DNA from: Planctomycetia bacterium
Lineage (GTDB): Bacteria; Planctomycetota; Brocadiia; Brocadiales; Brocadiaceae
Assembly: GCA_015075005.1 (NCBI GenBank)
Contig: JABTVC010000002.1
Span: forward strand, 496,001 to 560,000
Length of the DNA stretch: 64,000 bases
Direction: 5' to 3'
The notes beneath the pieces were generated by a model that was not told the DNA's origin, searched no databases, and was given only the letters and a program-made list of their open reading frames with translations. The stretch's first letter is position 1; each line of letters begins with the position of its first letter. Shown piece after piece: positions 1-9,151 of the stretch. Both the position numbers and the translations under genes were made by a program.

Positions 1-1050
1 TATAGCATCGCCTGTTTCAAATACCCACTTCAAACTTCCGTCAGAATTTAAGGCATACACTTTTTTGTCTCTGGAACCAACATAGATGGTGCCGTCTGCC
101 CCAATAGCAGGAGAAGAGATAACGGAGCCGCCAGTTTCAAAACGCCACTTCAGTTTCCCCGTGGATGTACAGGCATAAATACTATTGTTCCCTGAACAAA
201 AGTACACGGTTCCGTCCGTATCTATAGCAGCAGAAGAATCAATATCATATACGGTATCAAACGTCCATTTTGCCTGTCCGTCAGGCTGCAAGGCGTAGAA
301 TTTGGCATCCTCAGAACCAATGTAGATATCCCCATTGGATGCAATTAAAGGCGACGCATCGAGAAGATATCTGGTGCCAAAACTCCATATGGCCTTACCT
401 TCTGGTTTCATAGCAAACAAATAGTAGTCTCCGGAGCCGAAATAGATTATGCCATCTGGTGCTATGGCAGGAGACGAGACAATGTGATCGGCGGTCTTTT
501 GTGTCCATTTTAAGTTACCATCCTGTGTAATAGCGTGGAGTTTTTTATCCCAGGATCCAACATAAATCGTACCATCATTCGCAACAGCAGGAGAAGAAAT
601 AATTCCGCCTTCAGTTTTATATTTCCATCGTATACTGCCATCAGGATTTACTGCATATAGGTGGCTATCCCACGACCCAAAAAGGATGGTGCCGTCCTTT
701 CTGATGGCGGGCGACGAATCAACTTCCCCTTGTGTCTCAAATGCCCATTTAAGGCTGCCGTTACGATTAATGGCGTATAGTTTTGTATCTTTTGAGCCAA
801 AGTAAATTGTGCCATCTTCCCCAATAGCAGGAGAGGAAAAGATGGGTCCCTGCGTTTGAAAAGCCCACTTGAGAACAGGTTTTTGAATGCTCAGATATGG
901 ACTTCTTCCCGTATGTTGTATGTCGTGTCTGAACATAGGCCATGGGGTGTCGGCGAGTTGGGCATAAAGTGTGGTTGACAGGAAGATAATAAAAGGTACG
1001 AAAAGGGCGAACATCGGGAGAGCGAAATATTTAAAGAACTGCTTTATCAT
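1..1050 (-). CDS. PQQ-like beta-propeller repeat protein, C-terminus cut by the window edge
   Basis: An open frame of 350 codons runs from an ATG at 1050 off the left edge without a stop. The first ~30 residues are a lysine/phenylalanine start followed by a long hydrophobic core ending in TLYA-QLADTP, a likely secretion signal. The rest is a tandem repeat of about 40 residues with the recurring pattern SSPAIGEDGTIYFGS, DxxLYAI and GSLKWxFET, seen about seven times. This is the pattern of PQQ-enzyme-like (outer membrane assembly BamB-like) beta-propellers. It is probably an exported propeller that binds a partner rather than a catalytic dehydrogenase; no catalytic residues are visible. The RBS region reads agaggat before the ATG. 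Confidence 0.85.
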   Translation of the reverse strand, partial: MIKQFFKYFALPMFALFVPFIIFLSTTLYAQLADTPWPMFRHDIQHTGRSPYLSIQKPVLKWAFQTQGPIFSSPAIGEDGTIYFGSKDTKLYAINRNGSLKWAFETQGEVDSSPAIRKDGTILFGSWDSHLYAVNPDGSIRWKYKTEGGIISSPAVANDGTIYVGSWDKKLHAITQDGNLKWTQKTADHIVSSPAIAPDGIIYFGSGDYYLFAMKPEGKAIWSFGTRYLLDASPLIASNGDIYIGSEDAKFYALQPDGQAKWTFDTVYDIDSSAAIDTDGTVYFCSGNNSIYACTSTGKLKWRFETGGSVISSPAIGADGTIYVGSRDKKVYALNSDGSLKWVFETGDAI

Positions 1051-1098
1051 GCGGAAATCCTCTTCTAAAATAATGTTTGGGCTTTTCAGGCGGATGCA

Positions 1099-1740
1099 TT
1101 AGAGCACCCCCTTCGTTGATGGGACATCTTTTACGCGCTCATCTGTCCTAACAGCATCATTCAAGGCCTTGGCCAGTCCCTTAAATATTGCTTCTGCTAT
1201 ATGATGTGCGTTGTTGCCGTATGGAACGTTCACGTGCAAGTTTATCCCTGCATTTGCACTGAAGGCCTCTAAAAATTCTTCTATAAGTTCTACATCGAAA
1301 TTTCCAATCTTCTCTGTGTGGAAGGTAACATTAAATACCAAGGCAGGCCTGCCACTGATGTCTATGGCGATATTGGCAAGGGCTTCCTGCATCGGGACGC
1401 TTGAATTTGAAAAGCGCCGTATCCCCTTTTTATTACCCAATGCATCTTTTATTCCCTGTCCAAAGCATATTCCCACATCTTCGACTGTGTGATGGTCATC
1501 CACCCTGTGATCTCCAATTGCCTTAATATCCAAGTCAAACAGGCCATGTTTGGCAAGTATATCGAGCATATGATCTAAGAAGCCCACACCTGTACAAATG
1601 TGGCTATTTCCTTCTCCGTCGATATTAACGGCCAGATCGATCTCTGTTTCTTTTGTCTTCCTCTGAATTGTGGCTATTCTTTTGTTCATATAGATTGATA
1701 CCCGGGGCATTGTCGCGCCGTTGTTAAAGACAGCAGGCAT
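1099..1740 (-). CDS. hisB: imidazoleglycerol-phosphate dehydratase
   Basis: HisB dehydrates imidazole glycerol phosphate to imidazole acetol phosphate in histidine synthesis. The frame gives 213 residues; GFLDHML (53-59) and DDHHTVED (81-88) are the manganese-binding histidine motifs, and a second His-rich site (NNAHHIAEA) lies near residue 180. Family members are usually about 195-200 residues, so the true start may be the internal MNKRIATIQ at 1689; no start has a strong RBS. The annotated start overlaps the end of hisC by 17 bp, which suggests coupling within a hisD-hisC-hisB unit. Single-function form, without the phosphatase domain found in enteric bacteria. Confidence 0.95.
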   Translation of the reverse strand: MPAVFNNGATMPRVSIYMNKRIATIQRKTKETEIDLAVNIDGEGNSHICTGVGFLDHMLDILAKHGLFDLDIKAIGDHRVDDHHTVEDVGICFGQGIKDALGNKKGIRRFSNSSVPMQEALANIAIDISGRPALVFNVTFHTEKIGNFDVELIEEFLEAFSANAGINLHVNVPYGNNAHHIAEAIFKGLAKALNDAVRTDERVKDVPSTKGVL

Positions 1741-2812
1741 CTCTTTTTTTTGAATGTCTGGTCTCTATAAACTCTTTAAGATTTTTTAGTAAAATATCGA
1801 CTTCTTCCCTTGTGCCAATAGTGATACGCAGGCAATCGTCTAGTCGTCTCAGATTAAAATACCGTACGAGTACCTTTCGTGATTTTAACGTCTGATATAA
1901 CGTGTGTGCAGAGACTCCATTCATACATTGGACCAGTACAAAGTTGGTTTGAGAGGGATAAACGAAAAACCCCATATCCCGTAAAGACTCTGTAAGATAG
2001 TGCCTTGTATCTTTTATTCTCCCAACGTTTGCCTTCATGCTTTTTTGATCATCAAGAGCGGCAACGACAGCGGCAATGCTGAGTCGGTCAACGTTGTACG
2101 AATCCTTTACCTTCATCATTCCCTGAATAAGAGACTCCTGGGCAATACAAAAACCCAATCTGATACCAGCCAGTGAATATGATTTTGAAAGTGTGCGCAG
2201 GATAAGGATATTATCGTGTTTTTCTACCAGGGAGAGGCAGTTATCGTCAGCAAAGTCAGCATACGCTTCGTCGACGACAAGTACTCCATCCATCTCAGAG
2301 GCAATCCTTGATATTTCCTGAGATGATACCATGGTACCTGAGGGTGAGTTCGGATTTGCGATAAATGTGACCTTTGCCCCTTGTACAATAAAATCTTTGG
2401 GAAGAGAATACGTTTCTGTAAAGTCTATGGCGCATGCAACCCCATCTTGCAGTTCTGCCAGTGTTTTGTAAAGCATATAAGAGGGGTAAGGGAAAACGAC
2501 CTTGTCCCCTTGTCCTGCAAAACTCCGTACGATTATGGATAACAGGTCGTCGGAACCGTTGCCTGCCATAATACGTTCCGGTTTTGTACCTAATATTTCC
2601 GCTATTTTTATCCTGGCTGATGTTGCGACCGGATCAGGATAAAGACGCAGGTTTTCGTTCGCCGCATCTTTAATGGCATTCAATACCTTTGAAGAAGGCG
2701 GATAGGGATTTTCATTTGTGTTGAGTTTTATGTAGATACCGTCTTTTGGTTGCTCGCCAGGCGTATATCCTGACATTCTTTCAATATTAGTTCGGAAATA
2801 GCTCAACGGCAT
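1724..2812 (-). CDS. hisC: histidinol-phosphate aminotransferase
   Basis: A fold-type I PLP aminotransferase converting imidazole acetol phosphate and glutamate to histidinol phosphate. The 362 residues match the usual length. NTNENPYPPS is the N-terminal substrate loop, NPNSPSGT (153-160) and DEAYADF (181-187) contact the cofactor, and SKSYSLAGIRLGF carries the PLP lysine K210. Its start overlaps the end of hisD by 10 bp and its end overlaps hisB, so the three genes are likely translated from one message. Confidence 0.95.
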   Translation of the reverse strand: MPLSYFRTNIERMSGYTPGEQPKDGIYIKLNTNENPYPPSSKVLNAIKDAANENLRLYPDPVATSARIKIAEILGTKPERIMAGNGSDDLLSIIVRSFAGQGDKVVFPYPSYMLYKTLAELQDGVACAIDFTETYSLPKDFIVQGAKVTFIANPNSPSGTMVSSQEISRIASEMDGVLVVDEAYADFADDNCLSLVEKHDNILILRTLSKSYSLAGIRLGFCIAQESLIQGMMKVKDSYNVDRLSIAAVVAALDDQKSMKANVGRIKDTRHYLTESLRDMGFFVYPSQTNFVLVQCMNGVSAHTLYQTLKSRKVLVRYFNLRRLDDCLRITIGTREEVDILLKNLKEFIETRHSKKRDACCL

Positions 2813-4122
2813 ACTCCTTTAAAATTTGGATTTAGTCTGATTTGAGCAGACCAGGTATGTGCATCCAAACCCTCTGCCCTTGAAATTTCTGCTAAATCGT
2901 TATATGCTGCCTTAAGTGCCGATTTGGAATACGTTATTACACTACACCTCTTTAAGAAATCATTTACCGATAATCCAGAGGAAAAACGGGCTGTTCCTCC
3001 TGTTGGAAGTACATGAGATGGTCCTGCAATATAATCTCCCAATGCTACCGGGGTGTATGCCCCCAAAAAGATTGCTCCCGCATGTTTGATACCAGAAAGT
3101 AAAGTCCTTGGATTGTGTGTCATAATCTGTAAATGTTCCGGGGCTAATCTGTTGGCGATATCGACACACTCATCAATATTTTTTGTCAATAGAATAACAC
3201 CAAATTTTTTGAGGCATTTTTTTGTGTCAGCATGTCGTTTGAGTTTGGTCATTTGTTGGTTCAGTTCCGAGAGTACTTGTTCCACCAATAATTCAGAGAA
3301 AGTGACCAGTATTGAGATACCGGGTGTGTGTTCCGCCTGAGATAACAAGTCAGCTGCCACAAACGAAGGGTTTGCGTGGTCATCTGCTATAATTAATACT
3401 TCGCTGGGCCCGGCCAGCATATCAATACCGGCATATCCAAAGATTTCTTTTTTTGCAAGTGCAACGAAGACGTTTCCTGGCCCTACGATCTTATCTACCT
3501 TTGGAACGGTCTCTGTGCCAAAGGCAAGGGCTGCAATAGCCTGCGCGCCACCTATCCTGTATATCTCATGAACACCTGCTTCCTTTGCAGCAATCAGTCT
3601 TTCGGGCGGAATAGTTCCGTCCTTAGCGGGAGGTGTAGTCATGATTATCTTGTTAACGCCTGCTACACGTGCCGGTATGGTGTTCATCAGCACCGTGGAG
3701 GGATACGATGCGGCACCACCCGGAACATACACCCCAACGCTTTCTACAGGAGAATACAGGGTATCAAGCACAATGCCGTTCGCCTTTAGCGGGCCAACGG
3801 TGCGGATTCGTATATGTTCCTGGTATGTCCATATATTCGTGATAGCTTGTTGTATGGACTTTACAAAGGGGGGCGATATTTTTCTGTATGCCTCTTCAAT
3901 TTCATTATCTGTTACCAGAAAATCCTTAGGTGAAAGAAAAACCTTATCATAAAGTTTGCCATATTTTACAAGTGCCTTATCCTTTTGTTTCTTAACATCA
4001 CGGATGATTTTAAGTACCGTTGTTCTGTGAGCGGAAAAGCCGTCTAAAATATTTAATTGTTGTTTGAGTTTTAAAATTTCCTTATCAATATTACCTTCCC
4101 ATGTCCTGAGTATCCGCATCAT
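2803..4122 (-). CDS. hisD: histidinol dehydrogenase
   Basis: HisD oxidises histidinol to histidine in two NAD-dependent steps with a zinc ion. The 439 residues cover the whole family. Visible landmarks are VPGGAASYPS (133-142), GGAQAIAALA (191-200), the zinc ligands in SQAEHTPG (Q262, H265), the catalytic pair in APEHL (E329, H330) and GDYIAGPSHVLPT with D363. The reading frame opens with two ATGs (4122 and 4119). It is first in a minus-strand hisD-hisC-hisB run, with an excellent promoter and a terminator-like hairpin in its short leader. Confidence 0.95.
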   Translation of the reverse strand: MMRILRTWEGNIDKEILKLKQQLNILDGFSAHRTTVLKIIRDVKKQKDKALVKYGKLYDKVFLSPKDFLVTDNEIEEAYRKISPPFVKSIQQAITNIWTYQEHIRIRTVGPLKANGIVLDTLYSPVESVGVYVPGGAASYPSTVLMNTIPARVAGVNKIIMTTPPAKDGTIPPERLIAAKEAGVHEIYRIGGAQAIAALAFGTETVPKVDKIVGPGNVFVALAKKEIFGYAGIDMLAGPSEVLIIADDHANPSFVAADLLSQAEHTPGISILVTFSELLVEQVLSELNQQMTKLKRHADTKKCLKKFGVILLTKNIDECVDIANRLAPEHLQIMTHNPRTLLSGIKHAGAIFLGAYTPVALGDYIAGPSHVLPTGGTARFSSGLSVNDFLKRCSVITYSKSALKAAYNDLAEISRAEGLDAHTWSAQIRLNPNFKGVCR

Positions 4123-4131
4123 TGCATTCTC

Positions 4132-4158
4132 AAAAATAAACGAGGCCTAAGCCTCGCT
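4132..4158 (-). terminator. terminator-like hairpin in the hisD leader
   Basis: Read on the minus strand, CGAGGC-TTAG-GCCTCG forms a 6-bp stem (8 bp with a G-U and an A-U pair) with a 4-base loop, followed at once by TTTATTTTT. The T-run ends about 10 bases before the hisD ATG at 4122. It lies downstream of the consensus promoter at 4203-4231, so it is within the hisD transcript rather than simply ending ndk. The plus-strand side has no T-run, so the orientation is clear. It could attenuate hisD; no leader peptide with histidine codons is visible. Confidence 0.6.
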
Positions 4159-4202
4159 CTATGCAAAATATTATCTATTAACGTAAAACGTACAAAAAGA
4201 GA

Positions 4203-4231
4203 ATTATATTTTTAACTGAGAATATTGTCAA
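4203..4231 (-). promoter_or_regulatory. sigma-70-type promoter for hisDCB
   Basis: On the minus strand TTGACA (4226-4231) and TATAAT (4203-4208) are separated by exactly 17 bases, a perfect match to the housekeeping consensus. The predicted start of transcription is near 4196, leaving a leader of about 74 nt that contains the hairpin at 4132-4158. Confidence 0.75.
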
Positions 4232-4305
4232 GGAAAATGGAAGGGGAGAAATAGGGGAAGACCAAAATAAATACATGGTGTATCACAAGAGACCGTTGTG
4301 CGATT

Positions 4306-4776
4306 TTAGACAATGTCCCCTGCAGAGATATCGTAGACCCATGGAAGGTCTGCCGGATCGTATTCGAAAAGTTCTCCCTTATGAAAAAAGATGCCGATTT
4401 CTCTTTCGGCAGAGGCAGGAGAATCTGAGCCGTGAATCAGGTTAAAACGGTTGCTGACGGCATAATCTCCGCGAATGGTACCAGGTTCTGCCCTGAAACC
4501 GAAGGTTGTGCCCATCATCTTGCGGGCAATTTCTACGACGTTCTTGCCTTTCAGTACTATGACGAGCACAGGTGCAGAAGTTGTGTATCTAACCAGGGGT
4601 TCAAAAAAATCCTTACCTTCATGTTCTGCATAGTGTCTCCTTGCCAGGGTTTCTGAGATGCGGGTCATTTTAAGTCCTATTATTTGAAATCCTTTTTCCT
4701 CAAACCGCGAGATGATTTTCCCCAACAAATGGCGTTGGACGGCATCTGGTTTTAATATAATCAAGGTCTTTTCCAT
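4306..4776 (-). CDS. ndk: nucleoside diphosphate kinase
   Basis: Ndk moves the gamma phosphate from ATP to other nucleoside diphosphates through a phosphohistidine. The protein opens with MEKTLIILKPDAVQRHLLG and contains the family signature NLIHGSDSPASAEREIGIFF with the catalytic H115. At 156 residues it is slightly longer than the common 140-residue form because of a C-terminal tail (DPADLPWVYDISAGDIV) seen in several longer bacterial versions. It stands alone between hisD and a DUF4416 gene on the same strand. Confidence 0.95.
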   Translation of the reverse strand: MEKTLIILKPDAVQRHLLGKIISRFEEKGFQIIGLKMTRISETLARRHYAEHEGKDFFEPLVRYTTSAPVLVIVLKGKNVVEIARKMMGTTFGFRAEPGTIRGDYAVSNRFNLIHGSDSPASAEREIGIFFHKGELFEYDPADLPWVYDISAGDIV

Positions 4777-4850
4777 AAGATAGTATTCCTTTTTAACCTT
4801 TCTGCATTTTGATATAGTTGTCCAGGTATCAGGATAAATTTTGCGGTATT

Positions 4851-5396
4851 TTATAAACTCCTCTTTTGGAGTTTTTTAACATAAATCTCCCTTACCCTGA
4901 GGAATAAGTTTTGGTAGCCGGAACTTTTGTAGTCAGGAAACGTCCACGGAAAAGATTCGTATCCGCCCTTGCGATACTTGAGGGTTACTTCCGCATAAAT
5001 ACCATCTCGCAGGTAGATGCGGTGGGAGAAGTCTTTTGTTGAAGTGAGAATAAGCCTGCTCTCATTTATGTAGCCAGGATCAATATTGACGGGACGTTGC
5101 ACTGCATATATTTTTGATGAGGTAACGGATTCCTCTATGTGATTGGTTTGTACCTTTATACCAGCTATTTCATCAGGCATGATCAGGTCTTCAAAACTAT
5201 AAAATTGTCTCAGGATACCCCGGCCCATCTCCTCATTGTAATAATCGGTAAAGTTAAAGGAGAGGATGTCACTTCGAAGGTCGATGTGACCAAAATACCC
5301 CTCCAGTTTTTTGTCTATCTGACTAAGAAGTGAGGGAATACTTGTCAGTACGCCAATAATTAAATTTACTGGTTTTGGTTTTGAAATTTGGCCCAA
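4851..5396 (-). CDS. DUF4416 family protein
   Basis: A 181-residue protein of unknown function that I recognise as DUF4416 from its opening (KPVNLIIGVLTS), the central SFNFTDYYNEEMG block and the C-terminal YRKGGYESFPWTFPDYKS block. No signal peptide or membrane segment is visible, so it is probably cytosolic. It lies 74 bp upstream of ndk on the same strand. The family is found in deltaproteobacteria, planctomycetes and relatives; its biochemical role is not known to me. Confidence 0.8.
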   Translation of the reverse strand: MGQISKPKPVNLIIGVLTSIPSLLSQIDKKLEGYFGHIDLRSDILSFNFTDYYNEEMGRGILRQFYSFEDLIMPDEIAGIKVQTNHIEESVTSSKIYAVQRPVNIDPGYINESRLILTSTKDFSHRIYLRDGIYAEVTLKYRKGGYESFPWTFPDYKSSGYQNLFLRVREIYVKKLQKRSL

Positions 5397-5491
5397 GATA
5401 GTTATAAGTTGTTTTTTTTGTTTTTAGATTGTGTTTTTGTGTCTCAGTACACGGTGGTTTAGATTAAACCATGTATTCTTCCGCAAAATTC

Positions 5492-7213
5492 TTATACGTA
5501 TGGTTTCGACAGTATTTCAAACAGATATTTAATCTTTGATTGAATTTGCTCCGGTGGTGTAAGGAATGTCTCGCCACTTTTCCTTAATTTTATTTCCAGT
5601 TCTTTTGTCTCAGTAAATTTCTTACCGATCACAATTTTTATTGGGATGCCAATCAGGTCAGCATCTTTGAACTTGACACCGGGTCTCTGGTCTCTGTCGT
5701 CAAGCAATACTTCAATGCCTGCACTATTGGTAAGGTCTTCGTAAATGCGATTTGCTACTTCCATAGTGGTGGCATCATTGACATTGACGGGAATTACAAT
5801 GACCTTATACGGAGACAGGGAAAGTGGCCATATAATGCCATTTTCATCGTGAGACCTTTCGATGAGAGAGGCAATGATACGATTGACCCCAATACCGTAA
5901 CATCCCATGATCATAGATTTTTCTTTGCCGTTAGTATCCAGGAACTTTGCCTTGAGGGCATCGCTGTATTTTGTGCCCAGTTTGAAGACATGTCCGACTT
6001 CAATGCCTTGTGAGATGTCTATCCCGGCATTGCATTTTGGGCATTTATCACCCTTGGTTACATAACGGATATCGGCAATACGGTCAATTTTAAAGTCACG
6101 TTCAGTATTTACGTTTAATAAATGAGTATCTGATTTGTTGGCGCCCGTAACAAAATTGCAAAGGACTGACACGGCCTGATCTGCTATGATTTTTATCTTC
6201 AGTCCCGTGGGGCCCGCAAACCCCACACGCGCACCTGTGACGTTTTCGATAATGGTGTGGTCAGCCAGCGCAACAGCGTCCTGGCCAAGCAGCTTGGCCA
6301 ATTTTGTTTCATTAACCTCGTGGTCGCCGCGCAAGAGCACCGCTACTGGTTGTCCGTTTGAGGTAAAAATCATGGTTTTGACCATCTGACTTGATTGTAC
6401 CTTCAAAAAGTTGCTAACTTCCTGTATGGTATGCTTGTCGGGAGTAAGAACTTCCTTCAGCGGCTGAAGGGTTGCATGATCTTCCCGCGGAATGGGGGCA
6501 GATTCTGCCCGTTCACGGTTGGCGCTGTAGCCACATTCCATACATCGGATGATAACATCCTCGCCCACAGGACTGGGAACCATGAACTCATGAGAAACGT
6601 CCCCGCCCATGGCGCCTGAATCCGCCTCAACAACAATATAATCAAGCCCGCATCGGTCAAATATGCGGCAGTAGGCATCGTACATGGACTTATAACTCTT
6701 GTTGAGTCCCTCATAAGCCACATCAAAACTATAAGCATCCTTCATGATAAATTCCTTGCTGCGCAAGACTCCGAACCGGGGCCTCGTTTCATCGCGGAAT
6801 TTGGTTTGAATTTGGTAGAGTGTGATGGGAAGCTGCCGGTAGGAATTAATCTCGTTTCTTACGATATCCGTAATGATTTCTTCGTGGGTAGGGCCGAGTG
6901 CGGTAGTTTTACCGTGCCGGTCTTTAAAGGTGATTAAGTCGTCGCCGAATATGTTTAGGCGGCCGCTTTCTTCTAAGAGATCCAGGGGTTGAAGTGCGGG
7001 GAGGAATACCTCAACTGCCCCTGCCCGATTCATTTCTTCCCGCACAATGGTAATAACTTTATTCAGTACCAGCGTTCCTAAAGGCAAATATGCGTAAGCA
7101 CCTGCCGTGATCCGCCGGATAAGCCCGGCACGGATCATGAGTTTGTGGCTATCGATTTCTGCCTCTGACGGGCTTTCCTTCAGTGTGGGGATCAGTGTTT
7201 GTGTCCATTTCAT
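5492..7213 (-). CDS. proS: proline--tRNA ligase, bacterial type with editing domain
   Basis: ProS charges tRNA-Pro. The 573 residues match the bacterial form. The class II core includes GPTHEEIITD (108-116) and motif 2, TKFRDETRPRFGVLRSKEF (~137-154). A YbaK-like insertion of about 180 residues (roughly 220-400) that deacylates Ala-tRNA-Pro interrupts the core. Motif 3 lies around GCYGIGVNRII, and the last ~100 residues form the anticodon-binding domain (VIVIPVNVND onward). No obvious promoter; the gene stands apart from its neighbours by about 100 bp on each side. Confidence 0.95.
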   Translation of the reverse strand: MKWTQTLIPTLKESPSEAEIDSHKLMIRAGLIRRITAGAYAYLPLGTLVLNKVITIVREEMNRAGAVEVFLPALQPLDLLEESGRLNIFGDDLITFKDRHGKTTALGPTHEEIITDIVRNEINSYRQLPITLYQIQTKFRDETRPRFGVLRSKEFIMKDAYSFDVAYEGLNKSYKSMYDAYCRIFDRCGLDYIVVEADSGAMGGDVSHEFMVPSPVGEDVIIRCMECGYSANRERAESAPIPREDHATLQPLKEVLTPDKHTIQEVSNFLKVQSSQMVKTMIFTSNGQPVAVLLRGDHEVNETKLAKLLGQDAVALADHTIIENVTGARVGFAGPTGLKIKIIADQAVSVLCNFVTGANKSDTHLLNVNTERDFKIDRIADIRYVTKGDKCPKCNAGIDISQGIEVGHVFKLGTKYSDALKAKFLDTNGKEKSMIMGCYGIGVNRIIASLIERSHDENGIIWPLSLSPYKVIVIPVNVNDATTMEVANRIYEDLTNSAGIEVLLDDRDQRPGVKFKDADLIGIPIKIVIGKKFTETKELEIKLRKSGETFLTPPEQIQSKIKYLFEILSKPYV

Positions 7214-7345
7214 CGTTTTTGTTTTCCTTGAAAACTCTACAAGATACTTACTCTCGTAAGCGAAAGAAATATTATAATTTTTTGTATTCTGCTTTCAAGG
7301 ATTAAAATATATTTATCGTTTCAGTTCAAAATGCATAAACAGTTG

Positions 7346-8203
7346 TTATTTATTTTTCATATTCCATATCCCATTCCAATCCGGATTGGATGGGTTCTTT
7401 GAAAGGATATCACATCTTTTTGCCATAACCGATCCTATGCCTAAGCCATATTCCTGGTAAATTTTCTGGAAGAGTTCCGCTGCCGTTCCCCATTCTCTTC
7501 TGCAATACCTCGAATACGCCTCTGAGTACTCTTTCATGGAGCTTTTTTTGATCTCAAATCTGGGGTCATTGTCAATAAGTAGTTCAAATAGGGTAATGGG
7601 TTCCCTGAAGCCCTTTAGTATAACCCGGTCAATGAAACGATAAGAGAACCTCTGGTCAGTATAAATGTACCCTTCGGCAAATTTAAAAAAACGGTCAGAA
7701 ATCAGAACCCTGGCATCATACAATCTCGATATTTCCTCAATTCTGGCTGCCTCATGAACACATCTGCCTACGGGATGATGGCGTTTGTCCAGTGGGTAAT
7801 AAATAAACGAAACCTCGCCTGCCGTAATGCCGAAACCGATATCGATTCTGGGTTTAAAGACGCTCATACTTGGAGAATCATTATAGGTACGCATACGTTT
7901 TGTCAGCCTATAAATGTTTTCTAAAAGGTATTTTGCATTATCTTCTGGGAATATTCCCATCACACCATCGCCATATATTTCTGCATAGGTGTTTTCATGC
8001 CCTAAATAGAGTTCTTTATAGGACGTTTCATGGACATCCATAATAAATTCCGCATAGGTAAAGGCTTTTCTTTCTGTGCTTTCAATGCCAGAGTAGATAC
8101 CGTGTTCAAAATCCATCAATATGTCCGTTGAATTCCGCAAATCACAGAACAGAACAATCCGCTTCGCCTTGCCAGGGAGAAATTTAACAGTATTGTTTTC
8201 CAT
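7346..8203 (-). CDS. class III nucleotide cyclase-like protein
   Basis: This 285-residue protein has the landmarks of an adenylate/guanylate cyclase catalytic domain: VLFCDLRNST with the first metal aspartate D21, EIYGDGVMGIF with the second, D79, then DIGFGITAGEVSF and a VGRCVHEAARIEEI segment in the place of the usual GxxVNxAARLE. The catalytic asparagine position reads His, so activity is uncertain. There is no sensor or membrane domain; a ~70-residue C-terminal region has no hallmark I recognise. It lies downstream of a stand-alone cyclic-nucleotide-binding protein on the same strand, but a terminator separates the two. Confidence 0.8.
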   Translation of the reverse strand: MENNTVKFLPGKAKRIVLFCDLRNSTDILMDFEHGIYSGIESTERKAFTYAEFIMDVHETSYKELYLGHENTYAEIYGDGVMGIFPEDNAKYLLENIYRLTKRMRTYNDSPSMSVFKPRIDIGFGITAGEVSFIYYPLDKRHHPVGRCVHEAARIEEISRLYDARVLISDRFFKFAEGYIYTDQRFSYRFIDRVILKGFREPITLFELLIDNDPRFEIKKSSMKEYSEAYSRYCRREWGTAAELFQKIYQEYGLGIGSVMAKRCDILSKNPSNPDWNGIWNMKNK

Positions 8204-8254
8204 GCACCTTTCCTGTTTTTGAGTTTATGCCAGCTCTTAAATCTATGGCATAGG

Positions 8255-8307
8255 AAAACAAACAGGCTGTCCAAGAACGAGTGTCTTACCGGACAGCCTG
8301 TTTTGTT
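8255..8307 (-). terminator. strong hairpin between the cNMP-binding and cyclase genes
   Basis: AACAGGCTGTCC (8261-8272) and GGACAGCCTGTT (8291-8302) form a perfect 12-bp stem with an 18-base loop. A/T-rich runs flank both sides, so it could end transcripts in either direction; by position it most likely ends the minus-strand transcript of the gene at 8424-9005. The loop is longer than usual for an intrinsic terminator. Confidence 0.6.
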
Positions 8308-8423
8308 TGCTTTTTTCAAGTTTTTGAGGCTTAATCGCGCCGATTCAAGAGGATTACTTTAACATCCATTACCTTTCCTGACATCTTACATTTGAAAAGC
8401 TTTTGTTTCATGCATGTTCATGC

Positions 8424-9005
8424 TCATTTTTGAATCAAAGTCGTAGATAATGAATCGATAGTCCGTGCGGCTTCGTCCAGTTGCGCCATGAGTTTTATAC
8501 TTCCGTCTATAGCCGAAATAAAACGTTTGCTTGCACGACCCACCACCTCGCGCAAGAGTTCCGGCATGTTTTCAACCTCTTTCTCAAAAAGCCTGGGATC
8601 AAGCATCCGCCCTTTGATATCTGATATCTCACGCAAACAATTCGTTAAACGGTGATAGGCATCGTTAAGGTATAAGAGGTCTTGTGTCATCTTGTCGAGT
8701 TTGACACGTGCGTCTTTCGGGAGTTTATTAACGGCTTCCATAAAGGTGTCTTTGGTGATCATTCCTACTACCACATCACCGTCTGCCGTTACCGAGGCGG
8801 TTCTCTTTGCCATACCAAAGAAACTCATTTCCCCGAAAATATCTCCTTCCTTTAATGTGCCAACAAGCACCGGTTTGTTATTGATGTTTTTCCAAACCTT
8901 GGCCCTGCCGGATTGTAAAACGTAAGCGTAGTAGGCCCAACTACCTTCTTCCAGAATGGTACTGCCATCCTTCATCTTCTCAGTTCTGCTAATAAACTGT
9001 TCCAT
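8424..9005 (-). CDS. cyclic nucleotide-binding domain protein without DNA-binding domain
   Basis: The first ~110 residues form a cNMP-binding beta-barrel. The phosphate-binding cassette reads GDIFGEMSFFGMAKRTAS with G58-E59 and R68-T69 in the positions that contact the cyclic phosphate ring in CRP-like proteins. The remaining ~80 residues are helical, and no helix-turn-helix is visible, so it is not a typical CRP/FNR regulator. It may be a signalling adaptor. The nearby nucleotide cyclase at 7346-8203 is a natural candidate source of its ligand, which is an inference from position only. Confidence 0.85.
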   Translation of the reverse strand: MEQFISRTEKMKDGSTILEEGSWAYYAYVLQSGRAKVWKNINNKPVLVGTLKEGDIFGEMSFFGMAKRTASVTADGDVVVGMITKDTFMEAVNKLPKDARVKLDKMTQDLLYLNDAYHRLTNCLREISDIKGRMLDPRLFEKEVENMPELLREVVGRASKRFISAIDGSIKLMAQLDEAARTIDSLSTTLIQK

Positions 9006-9151
9006 AAGATTCCCTTCAATTGTTTTGAAATAAATGTTTTACCCGCTCGGGATTGGGTTTGTTCTCAGTACGACCGTCTCTTTTCCTCTCCATCGTTTTG
9101 GTGCAATTATAATGTAATTACATATAAAAATCAATTGTCAGGAGAATATTT

